Notes under the pieces: generated by a model
What the model saw: the letters and a program-made list of their open reading frames with translations, nothing else
What the model was told of the DNA's origin: nothing
Databases searched by the model: none
In this document: positions 1 to 5,517 of the stretch, in pieces
Position numbering within the stretch: the first letter of the stretch is position 1
Layout: each line of letters opens with the position of its first letter
Assembly: GCA_934249275.1 (NCBI GenBank)
Contig: CAKQKT010000100.1
Location: 1 to 6,219 of the forward strand
From: an uncultured Sutterella sp.
GTDB lineage: Bacteria; Pseudomonadota; Gammaproteobacteria; Burkholderiales; Burkholderiaceae_F
Direction: 5' to 3'
DNA: 6,219 nt
Position numbers and translations under genes: made by a program

Positions 1-1
1 C

Positions 2-70
2 CTCAAAAAACAGCCCAATCCCTTATGGGATCAGGCTTTACGGGAGGCAGTCGGTTGGATCAGGTACTAA
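2..70 (+). CDS. C-terminal end of an unrecognised protein (5' part outside window)
   Basis: Frame 2 is open from the window edge to a TAA at 68-70 and reads as a plausible helical C-terminus containing NPLWDQALREAVGWI. The stop lies 34 bp before a strong plus-strand terminator (105-138), the usual geometry for the end of a transcription unit. Frame 1 is also open, to a stop at 172-174, but it runs straight through the terminator, so I prefer frame 2. Only 22 residues are visible, too few to assign a family. The call rests on geometry and residue composition only. Confidence 0.45.
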   Translation, partial: LKKQPNPLWDQALREAVGWIRY

Positions 71-104
71 AGACGGGGGCGCCGTCATTCGGCCGAACCA
101 TCAG

Positions 105-138
105 GGCGTTCGTTCTTTCACGGAGCGGACGCCTTTTT
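105..138 (+). terminator. Strong intrinsic terminator upstream of rarD
   Basis: An 11-bp stem (GGCGTTCGTTC at 105-115 with GAGCGGACGCC at 123-133) encloses a 7-nt loop and is followed at once by TTTTT at 134-138. Two of the pairs are G-U on the plus-strand RNA and would be A-C mismatches on the minus strand, so the hairpin is oriented for plus-strand transcription. It would end transcription of the gene whose stop is at 68-70 and insulate rarD from it. Confidence 0.85.
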
Positions 139-175
139 CATGTCGCAGATTGGGCTTTCGCCAAGTTCGTCTAGG

Positions 176-197
176 GTTTCCGCCTGAGGTCGGAAAC
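176..197. promoter_or_regulatory. Inverted repeat in the rarD upstream region
   Basis: GTTTCCG (176-182) and CGGAAAC (191-197) form a perfect 7-bp inverted repeat with an 8-bp centre that itself contains CCT-G-AGG. No T-tract follows on either strand, so it is not a terminator. It lies 115 bp before the rarD start and could be an operator or a leader hairpin. The rest of 139-311 shows no convincing sigma-70 promoter. A weak TGATAA (284-289) lacks a clear -35 element. Confidence 0.3.
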
Positions 198-311
198 GTG
201 CCGAATCGGTAGACTTTCCCAATGGCGTGCCGCCTGCATCGGACTTTGGTCGGCCCGGTCGTCTTCAAGGCGGTTTGCAGACCTGATAAACGAACAAAAA
301 ATCAAAGAGTC

Positions 312-1220
312 ATGGACCGAATCGGCGTTCTTTTCACACTTGCGGCCTATCTTCTCTGGGGCCTTTTCCCGCTTTACTTCCACGCGCTTCAGGAGGTCAG
401 TGCTTTCGAAATTCTGGCGCACCGAATCGTCTGGTCGTTCGTCGTGACGGCCGGGATTCTGCTCGTGCTTCGCCGCGGCGAATGGATTGGTCGCCTCTTC
501 AGGGAGCCGAAGATTCTGGCGGTCTTTACGTGCTCCGCGCTTCTCATCGGCTTGAACTGGGGCACCTACGTCTATGCCATCGTGAGCGGGCAGGCGATCG
601 AGGCCTCTCTCGGATACTTCATCAATCCGCTGATGTCGGTGGCGCTGGGCGCCGTCTTCCTGCGCGAGCGCCTTTCGAAGGCGCAGCTCGCCGCCGTTGC
701 GCTGGCCGCCGCAGGCGTTCTCTACATCACGATTTCTACGGGCGCGGCGCCGTTCCTCGGCCTGGCGCTGGCGGCAAGCTTCGCGCTCTACGGCTTCATT
801 CGAAAGATTGCGCCGCTTGGAAGCCTTGAAGGCATGGCGCTTGAGAATTTTATCCTTGCACCTTTTGCGCTCGGCTACATGTTCTGGCTGCTCGACAAGG
901 GCGAGCTGCTGTTTGCCACGGCGGATTGGGACATCAGGACGCTCCTGCTGCTGGCCGGTCCGATCACGACGATTCCGCTTCTCTTCTTTGCGTCCGGCGT
1001 GCGCCGCATTCCCTATTCGGTGGTGGGCATCATTCAGTACGTCAGTCCGACCATCGTGTTCATGCTTGGCCGGTTTGTGTTTGGCGAGCCGTTCTCGTTC
1101 GACATGCTGGTGGGCTTCGTGATCATCTGGACGGCCGTCGTCATTTTCACGACGGATACGATCCGCACGACGCTGCGCGTCAGGCGCGAGATCAATCGGC
1201 GGGCGGCAGAGGACAATTGA
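312..1220 (+). CDS. rarD: RarD, EamA/DMT-superfamily inner-membrane permease
   Basis: The product is a 302-residue polytopic inner-membrane protein of the drug/metabolite transporter superfamily. Family members have about ten membrane helices, and RarD's substrate is not firmly established; it was named for a link to chloramphenicol sensitivity. RarD hallmarks are visible: AYLLWGLFPLYF (12-23), EILAHRIVWS (33-42), LNWGTYVYA (81-89), GYFINPL (101-107), GPITTIPLLFFASGVRRI (216-233) and GIIQYVSPT (239-247). The length is normal for the family. I start at 312 because RarD proteins begin just before the first helix. The in-frame ATG at 222 would add 30 residues unlike the family, although the Shine-Dalgarno at 312 is weak (AAAGAG). 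The last 29 bp overlap the end of the convergent histidine kinase gene, leaving no room for a terminator between them. Confidence 0.93.
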   Translation: MDRIGVLFTLAAYLLWGLFPLYFHALQEVSAFEILAHRIVWSFVVTAGILLVLRRGEWIGRLFREPKILAVFTCSALLIGLNWGTYVYAIVSGQAIEASLGYFINPLMSVALGAVFLRERLSKAQLAAVALAAAGVLYITISTGAAPFLGLALAASFALYGFIRKIAPLGSLEGMALENFILAPFALGYMFWLLDKGELLFATADWDIRTLLLLAGPITTIPLLFFASGVRRIPYSVVGIIQYVSPTIVFMLGRFVFGEPFSFDMLVGFVIIWTAVVIFTTDTIRTTLRVRREINRRAAEDN

Positions 1221-2721
1221 CCGTTGCGGTGAGGCCGGGCGGCGTTCCGCCCGGAACCGTGTCGGCGAGCGTCACTTCGGCGCCCGTCATGTCGGCATAG
1301 GTCTTCACGATCGCAAGGCCGAGCCCCGTGCCGGGAAGGCCCGTGCCGGTGACGCGGTAGAAGGGATCGAAGACGCGGGCGCGTTCTTCGGGCGCAATGC
1401 CGGGCCCCGTGTCGGCCACGCTCATGGTGAGCTTGTCTTTTGTGCGTTGGATTTTGAGCGTCACCGAACCGCCGGCGGACGTGTAGTGGAACGCGTTTTC
1501 AAGAAGATTTCTGAGAATGGCCAGAACGGCCGCACGGCTGACGCCCTCGAGGGGAGCTTCATTGCCGTCGTCAAGCCCTTTCACGTCGAACTGAAGGTTC
1601 TTGTCGGCAACATCATTCATCAGCGGCTCGAGGATTTCGCCGAGAAGTTCGGATAGATACCACGGACGGGTGTCGCGCTTGAGAATTTCGGGAGCTTCGC
1701 CTGCCTGAGCGCGGGCGAACTGGAGAAGTTGGGAAACCTGTTTCACGGCGCGTTCAAGACCGGATTCGAGCCGCTCGACCACGGGACGTGCCTCGGGCGG
1801 CAGATCAAGCCGGCCGAGGTGTTCGGCATCGATCGTGAGCGACGTGAGCGGCGAGCGGAGCTCGTGGGCCGCATCGGCCGTGAATCGAATCTCGCGCGTG
1901 CGGGCCTCGCTCACGCGGGCAAGAAGGCTGTTGACGGCTTCGACAAAGGGTTTGACTTCTGCAGGAACGCCGTCGGAGGGAAGGGGGGCAAGATCGGTCG
2001 CAGGGCGTTCGGCTGCTGCTTGTGCGGTCCTGCGGATCGGCGCGAGCATGCGCCGGAGCGTGAGGCCGATCACGATCACGAGAATCGGCAGGAGAATCAA
2101 AATCGGGAGCACGGCTGTTCTTGCGGTGCTTCGTGCGTAGACTTCTCGGGTGGAGACCGGGTCGGCAACCGCCGTATAGCGGCCGTTGGGCAGATTGAGC
2201 ACGGCCATGCGGTAGGACTTGCCCTTGATGGTTCGAGTCGTCAGGCCGTTTTCAATCGGTTCGTAGAAGACGGCGCGCGCGGCGCGGCCCTGATCGTTGA
2301 GCATTCTCACGAAGACGGGCGTGCCGGCGGGAATGATGCGGGGCGCATCGGGATCGCCGGGCATGTCTGCCTCGTCCGGCGCGTTCGCCTGGAGGTGAGG
2401 CATCATCATGTGGCGGTGCATGCGGCGCGGCCGTGGCAGGGGCTCGCCGGACTCGAGCCTGGCTTCGAACTGGTCCTGAGGCATCGTGAGCGCGCGGGGC
2501 AGCACGGCGCCGAGCTCGCCTCGGGCCATGGCGACGGCGATGTCGTAGAGGCGCGCGTCCTGCTCGACGAGCGCATCCTTCTCGGCGCTCTGATAGACGA
2601 CGGCGGCCGTCACCAGCGTGAGCGCAACCGTCGCTGCGGCGGCCGTCGCCACCGTGCGGATGAGGATCGAGGTGCGCCACTGGGCGCAGAGAGTGCGGAG
2701 AATGCTCAGACGGCTCATCAT
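1192..2721 (-). CDS. QseC/PmrB-type sensor histidine kinase with Met/His-rich periplasmic insert
   Basis: The product is a 509-residue inner-membrane sensor kinase. It should autophosphorylate and pass phosphate to the regulator encoded 18 bp upstream. TM1 is about residues 19-43 and TM2 about 203-222, with a periplasmic domain of about 160 residues between them and a HAMP-like linker after TM2. The dimerization box FTADAAHELRSPL places the phospho-acceptor at H286. The ATPase domain has the N-box RNLLENA (N405, N409), G1 DTGPG (437-441), F-box FDPFY (451-455) and G2 GTGLGLA (464-470), so the kinase looks intact. It is longer than typical QseC (about 450 residues), partly because of a segment near residues 95-128 carrying MHRHMMMPH (101-109), a plausible metal-binding patch. 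Tandem ATGs at 2721 and 2718 are both possible starts, and no clear Shine-Dalgarno is seen. Translational coupling to the regulator is likely. The signal sensed is not known; metal sensing is inference. Confidence 0.93.
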   Translation of the reverse strand: MMSRLSILRTLCAQWRTSILIRTVATAAAATVALTLVTAAVVYQSAEKDALVEQDARLYDIAVAMARGELGAVLPRALTMPQDQFEARLESGEPLPRPRRMHRHMMMPHLQANAPDEADMPGDPDAPRIIPAGTPVFVRMLNDQGRAARAVFYEPIENGLTTRTIKGKSYRMAVLNLPNGRYTAVADPVSTREVYARSTARTAVLPILILLPILVIVIGLTLRRMLAPIRRTAQAAAERPATDLAPLPSDGVPAEVKPFVEAVNSLLARVSEARTREIRFTADAAHELRSPLTSLTIDAEHLGRLDLPPEARPVVERLESGLERAVKQVSQLLQFARAQAGEAPEILKRDTRPWYLSELLGEILEPLMNDVADKNLQFDVKGLDDGNEAPLEGVSRAAVLAILRNLLENAFHYTSAGGSVTLKIQRTKDKLTMSVADTGPGIAPEERARVFDPFYRVTGTGLPGTGLGLAIVKTYADMTGAEVTLADTVPGGTPPGLTATVNCPLPPAD

Positions 2722-2739
2722 CGGACGGAGGCGTTTGGG

Positions 2740-3423
2740 TTATTGGGCGGCGTTTTTGTCGGCGGGCACGCGCCAGCCGAGGCCGCGGATGTTTTCAATG
2801 GCCGAGGCGCCGATCTTCTTGCGAAGCGAGTGGATCAGGTACTCGACGGCATTGCTCTCGGGCTCGTCGCCCGTTGCATAGATCTTTTCTTCAAGGGCGC
2901 GCCTGGAAAGAATGGCGCCCGGGCGCGTCATGAGCGCGGCCAGAAGCGCGTATTCGCGCTTGCTGAGCGTCACGCTGTCGCTTCCGACGCTGCAGGCGTG
3001 CGTGACGGTGTTGAGCGCAATGGCGCCGGAGCGCAGCACGTCGGGTGCGAGCGGCGAGCGGCGGCGCACCACCGCGCGGAGCCTCGCAATGAGCTCCGAC
3101 ATGTGGAAGGGCTTGAGAATGTAGTCGTCCGCGCCGGCGTCAAGTCCTTCGAGCCGGCTCTCAAGCGCTTCTCTCGCCGTCACGATGATGACGGGCGTGT
3201 CGCAAAGGGGCTTCGTCATGGCGCGGATGCTCTTCAAAACGTCAATCCCGTCCATGCCGGGAAGTCCCAGGTCGAGAAGCACGGCGTCGGGCGGACATGC
3301 GGCGATCGAGGCAAGGCCCTCGCGTCCCGTCGGCGTCCACGTGACGGCGTGCGCTTCGTTTTCAAGCGCTGCGCAGACGGCCTTGGCAATGAACGGATCG
3401 TCTTCGACAAGAAGGATGTGCAT
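2740..3423 (-). CDS. OmpR/QseB-PmrA-family response regulator
   Basis: The product is a 227-residue cytoplasmic DNA-binding response regulator, partner of the adjacent histidine kinase. The receiver domain (about 1-118) has the acidic pair D8/D9, phospho-acceptor D51 in DAVLLDLGLPGMDG, T82 and K104 (LKPF). The output domain (about 125-220) is a winged helix with the expected recognition segment SNAVEYLIHSLRKKIG (190-205) and wing NIRGLGWRV. All catalytic positions are present and the length is normal. The start at 3423 is set by the canonical MHILLVEDD opening, with GGGA six bases upstream as ribosome binding site. The gene is 18 bp from the kinase gene, so the pair is surely one operon. A hairpin terminator-like element lies 28 bp upstream, between this gene and the PepSY gene. 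It belongs to the QseB/PmrA/TctD group; the exact orthologue cannot be fixed from sequence alone. Confidence 0.94.
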   Translation of the reverse strand: MHILLVEDDPFIAKAVCAALENEAHAVTWTPTGREGLASIAACPPDAVLLDLGLPGMDGIDVLKSIRAMTKPLCDTPVIIVTAREALESRLEGLDAGADDYILKPFHMSELIARLRAVVRRRSPLAPDVLRSGAIALNTVTHACSVGSDSVTLSKREYALLAALMTRPGAILSRRALEEKIYATGDEPESNAVEYLIHSLRKKIGASAIENIRGLGWRVPADKNAAQ

Positions 3424-3451
3424 GATGCGTCCCGGAAACGTTTCGAATGCG

Positions 3452-3488
3452 AAAAGCGGGAGTGCCTCCCAAGGAAAGCCCCTCCCGC
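3452..3488 (-). terminator. Intrinsic terminator or attenuator between PepSY gene and regulator
   Basis: Read on the minus strand, GCGGGAG (3488-3482) pairs perfectly with CTCCCGC (3462-3456). A second short stem (GCTTTCC with GGAGGC) can form inside it, and TTTT follows at 3455-3452. It starts 41 bp after the PepSY stop codon and ends 28 bp before the regulator start. It should end or reduce PepSY transcripts and so set the PepSY-to-regulator ratio. The T-tract is short, so readthrough is likely. On the plus strand no T-tract follows. Confidence 0.6.
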
Positions 3489-3492
3489 AATG

Positions 3493-3498
3493 AGTATA
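3493..3498 (-). promoter_or_regulatory. Candidate -10 box for the two-component operon
   Basis: TATACT on the minus strand (5 of 6 to the sigma-70 -10 consensus) lies just after the PepSY stop. The hexamer 17 bp upstream (CAGGCG, 3521-3516) is a poor -35, so an activator or another promoter would be needed. A start near 3486 would put the 3456-3488 hairpin at the very 5' end of the regulator mRNA. It is the best visible candidate for independent transcription of the regulator and kinase genes. Confidence 0.3.
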
Positions 3499-3529
3499 TC
3501 AGCGGCGACTCATGCCGCCTGAGCGCTGT

Positions 3530-4009
3530 TTACCAGTGATGGTAGCCGTGGAAGCCGTTGGCCATCGGACAGTCGGGGTTGGCGCCCGGAACAGGACCCG
3601 TCATGGGGCACTGCGGGCCGGGACCCGGGCCCATGCGATGCCCGTGACCCATGCCGTGGACGGGACGGCGTTCCTGAATGCCCTTGATGTCGGCGGCGGC
3701 GATCTTGCCGGTCTTGGCGTCAACAAGCGCGCGAACCTGGGTGCCGTCCTCCTTCACCATGCGCACGTTCCAGACGAGGCCGTAAGCAGGGCTCTGGCGG
3801 AGGTTGGCGCGGTAGGTCTTGGCCTGATATTCCTTTTCGGCAGCGGCGACGGCATCGGCCATGCCGACGAGCGGAGCAGGCTGGGCGGCGGCTTCGGCGG
3901 CGGGAGCCGGTGCGGGCTGCGCAGGCTGGGCGTCAACGGCCCAGGCGGCGCCGGCAACGCTCATCGCGGCGGCGGAAAGGAGGGCGGCAAGCGTGGTTTT
4001 CTTCATCAT
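3530..4009 (-). CDS. Exported PepSY-domain protein with His/Met/Cys-rich C-terminal tail
   Basis: This is a 159-residue probable periplasmic protein. Residues 1-24 form a signal peptide (MMKKTTLAALL start, hydrophobic Ala-rich core, AWA cleavage site before V25). An Ala/Pro-rich linker (about 26-46) is followed by one PepSY-like domain (about 49-109) with VWNVRMVKEDGTQVRALVDA and TGKI. The tail (about 116-159) holds six His, four Met and two Cys, including HGMGHGHRM, two CPM motifs (134-136, 147-149) and HGYHHW at the end, which suggests metal binding. PepSY domains are small periplasmic modules often encoded beside two-component systems and thought to modulate partner proteins. The gene lies upstream of the regulator and kinase genes on the same strand. 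I start at 4009 (or the adjacent ATG at 4006) because GAGGA sits six bases upstream and the signal peptide begins there; the ATG at 4063 would add 18 non-signal residues. The substrate or partner is unknown. Confidence 0.85.
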   Translation of the reverse strand: MMKKTTLAALLSAAAMSVAGAAWAVDAQPAQPAPAPAAEAAAQPAPLVGMADAVAAAEKEYQAKTYRANLRQSPAYGLVWNVRMVKEDGTQVRALVDAKTGKIAAADIKGIQERRPVHGMGHGHRMGPGPGPQCPMTGPVPGANPDCPMANGFHGYHHW

Positions 4010-4093
4010 GGTGTGTCCTCGTGTAGTGCGTTGCTGAGGGAGAACGTCGGAAGTTGATGTCATCGCGCCGCCGTGTTCCCTATCGTTGAAACT

Positions 4094-4122
4094 AGTCTAT
4101 CCGATGAAAATTAGGATTTGCA
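4094..4122 (-). promoter_or_regulatory. Candidate promoter of the PepSY gene
   Basis: On the minus strand, TAGACT (4099-4094, 4 of 6 to the -10 consensus) lies 17 bp from TGCAAA (4122-4117, 3 of 6 to the -35 consensus). The weak -35 fits an activator-dependent promoter. The repeat boxes at 4106-4154 overlap and adjoin its upstream side, where an OmpR-family activator would bind. It implies a 5' untranslated region of about 78 nt before the start at 4009. Confidence 0.35.
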
Positions 4123-4154
4123 TTGGCGAAACTTAGGTTTTCCTAAGTCTTGGT
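4106..4154. promoter_or_regulatory. Phased TTAGG repeats, probable response-regulator operator
   Basis: GAAAATTAGGATTTG (4106-4120) and GAAACTTAGGTTTTC (4128-4142) match at 12 of 15 bases and are exactly 22 bp apart, two helical turns. Dividing from 4111 in 11-bp steps gives TTAGG, ATTGG, TTAGG and TAAGT as box starts, each with G at position four. The third box also forms a perfect inverted repeat, ACTTAGG (4131-4137) with CCTAAGT (4142-4148). An 11-bp repeat of TTAAG-like half-sites is the known binding pattern of PmrA-type OmpR-family regulators. Binding by the regulator encoded at 2740-3423 is inference from position and pattern. Confidence 0.5.
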
Positions 4155-4165
4155 AACAGTTTTTG

Positions 4166-4185
4166 CCGCAAACACGTGTTTTCGG
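4166..4185. promoter_or_regulatory. 20-bp near-perfect palindrome in the divergent intergenic region
   Basis: CCGCAAACAC (4166-4175) and GTGTTTTCGG (4176-4185) pair at 9 of 10 positions, with a perfect 12-bp core AAACACGTGTTT. There is no loop, so a dimeric DNA-binding protein fits better than an RNA hairpin. A direct repeat TGCCGCAA (4164-4171 and 4192-4199) flanks it. It lies about 80 bp before the U32 start and just upstream of the U32 promoter candidates. The protein that would bind it is not identifiable here. Confidence 0.4.
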
Positions 4186-4201
4186 GGCGAATGCCGCAAT
4201 T

Positions 4202-4231
4202 TTGTCGATTACAATCGTCACTCTCTATCAA
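4202..4231 (+). promoter_or_regulatory. Candidate promoter of the U32 gene
   Basis: Two overlapping options are visible. TTGTCG (4202-4207) and TATCAA (4226-4231) are 18 bp apart and each match the sigma-70 consensus at 4 of 6. Alternatively TACAAT (4210-4215) is a 5 of 6 -10 box but has no good -35. TACAAT also sits inside a small inverted repeat, CGATT-AC-AATCG (4206-4217). The A/T-rich stretch here stands out from the GC-rich coding sequence, so a promoter in this interval is likely even though the exact hexamers are uncertain. Confidence 0.35.
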
Positions 4232-4260
4232 TTTCATAGCTGAAGGACGAGGCATACGAC

Positions 4261-5517
4261 ATGCAGAGAACCGATTTTGAAATCATGGCCCCCGCGGGGT
4301 CTCGCGAAAGTTTGGCGGCAGCCGTTCAGGCGGGCGCCGACAGCGTCTATTTCGGGATCGGCGCGCTCAACATGCGCGCGCATTCAGCCTCCTCCTTCAC
4401 GATCGACGACCTGCACGAGATTGCCGCCTTCTGCCGCGAGCACGGCGTCAAGAGTTATCTCACCGTCAACACCGTCATCTACGACGGAGACCTTGCCGCC
4501 ATGCGGGAAATCGTCTCGGCCGCGAAGGCAGCGGGCATTTCGGCCGTGATCGCCTCCGACGTGGCCGTCATGCAGTGCTGCCGAGAAAAGGGCGTTGAGG
4601 TTCATCTTTCAACTCAGCTCAACATTGCCAACGTCGAGGCGCTTCGCTTTTACGCGCAGTTTGCCGACGTGGTCGTGCTCGCCCGCGAGCTGACGCTTCG
4701 CCAGGTGGCCGACATCAGCGCCGCGATCGAACGCGAGGGTATCAAGGGGCCGTCGGGCAATCCCGTTCGCATTGAAATGTTCTGCCATGGCGCGCTCTGC
4801 ATGGCCGTGAGCGGCAAGTGCTGGCTGAGCCTGCACACGAGGGGTAAGAGCGCCAACCGCGGCGAATGCCTGCAGAGCTGCCGCCGCGACTACATCGCCG
4901 TCGACCGCGAGCGCGGCACCGAGATTGCGCTCGACAACGGCTACTTCATGTCGCCCAAGGATCTCAAGGCCATCGGCTTCCTGGATCTGATGGTGAAGGC
5001 CGGCGTGACCGTTTTCAAGATCGAGGGCCGCGCGCGAGGCCCCGAGTATGTGCGCACGACGGTCGAGTGCTACAGCGAGGCGCTTGACGCGATTGTTGAA
5101 GGCCGCTGGAGCGAGGAAGTGTCCAAGTCCTGGGACAACAGGCTGGCGGCGGTCTTCAACCGCGGCTTCTGGGACGGCTGGTATCAGGGCGCGACCATGC
5201 TCGAGCGCACCGACCGCTACGGTTCGCGCGCAACCAAGAAGAAGCTCTACTGCGGCAAGTGCACGGGCTACTACCCGAAGGCCGGCATCGGCCGCTTTAC
5301 GGTTCACGGCGAGGCGATTCGTCCGGGCGATGAGCTCCTTGTCTGCGGTCCGACGACGGGTGCCGTCTTCGTCACGCTTGAAGGCCTTCGCGTCAACGAT
5401 GCCGAAGCCGCCGAGGCCGTCAAGGGCGACGACATCACCTTCTGCGTGCCTGAAAAGATCCGTGAAAACGATCGTCTCTACGTGATGCGCGAGACGGTTG
5501 AGGACGAACTTGCCTGA
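4261..5517 (+). CDS. U32-family (TrhP/RlhA-like) Fe-S protein, short single-domain form
   Basis: This 418-residue cytoplasmic protein is annotated by family name as a U32 peptidase. Studied relatives, E. coli TrhP (tRNA U34 5-hydroxylation), RlhA (23S rRNA C2501 hydroxylation) and UbiU/UbiV (ubiquinone hydroxylation), are Fe-S proteins rather than proven proteases. The TIM-barrel-like core opens with MAPAGSRESLAAAVQAGAD (9-27). The family signature HGALCMAVSGKCWLS (176-190) plus SANRGECLQSCRRDY supplies C180, C187, C203 and C207, the likely 4Fe-4S ligands. KIEGRARGPEYV (253-264) is a second conserved block. A C-terminal beta domain (about 330-415) carries an extra CGKC pair (331-334). TrhP is about 450 residues and RlhA about 650, so this is a shorter form resembling, from memory, U32 proteins of gut Bacteroidota. 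Start: GAGG (4249-4252) eight bases before ATG. The exact substrate is undetermined. Confidence 0.88.
   Translation: MQRTDFEIMAPAGSRESLAAAVQAGADSVYFGIGALNMRAHSASSFTIDDLHEIAAFCREHGVKSYLTVNTVIYDGDLAAMREIVSAAKAAGISAVIASDVAVMQCCREKGVEVHLSTQLNIANVEALRFYAQFADVVVLARELTLRQVADISAAIEREGIKGPSGNPVRIEMFCHGALCMAVSGKCWLSLHTRGKSANRGECLQSCRRDYIAVDRERGTEIALDNGYFMSPKDLKAIGFLDLMVKAGVTVFKIEGRARGPEYVRTTVECYSEALDAIVEGRWSEEVSKSWDNRLAAVFNRGFWDGWYQGATMLERTDRYGSRATKKKLYCGKCTGYYPKAGIGRFTVHGEAIRPGDELLVCGPTTGAVFVTLEGLRVNDAEAAEAVKGDDITFCVPEKIRENDRLYVMRETVEDELA

Noticed and set aside
12..156. 9-bp inverted repeat AGCCCAATC (12-20) / GATTGGGCT (148-156), with TTTTTT next to it on the minus strand, resembling the closing stem of a 6S-like RNA
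   Set aside because: The interior contains a strong plus-strand terminator whose G-U pairs fix the orientation. The left arm lies in a likely coding tail, and no 6S sequence features are recognisable. A 9-bp match over this distance can arise by chance.
222..311. Upstream ATG extending RarD by 30 residues
   Set aside because: The added residues are unlike the RarD N-terminus and not membrane-like. Family proteins start at the equivalent of 312.
1729..3522. A 597-codon plus-strand open frame opposite the kinase and regulator genes
   Set aside because: It is antisense to two clearly recognisable proteins, is rich in Arg, Gly, His and Ala as GC-rich antisense frames are, and shows no domain. 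It is a shadow of the codon bias on the other strand.
4010..4063. Upstream start extending the PepSY protein by 18 residues
   Set aside because: The extension would bury the signal peptide, and a good ribosome binding site lies directly before 4009.
4609..5307. 232-codon minus-strand frame opposite the U32 gene
   Set aside because: Antisense shadow of a conserved gene, with no family features or ribosome binding site.
4261..5517. Literal reading of the U32 protein as a secreted collagenase-type protease
   Set aside because: There is no signal peptide, and the conserved cysteine pattern matches Fe-S U32 proteins involved in RNA or quinone hydroxylation. The peptidase name is historical.
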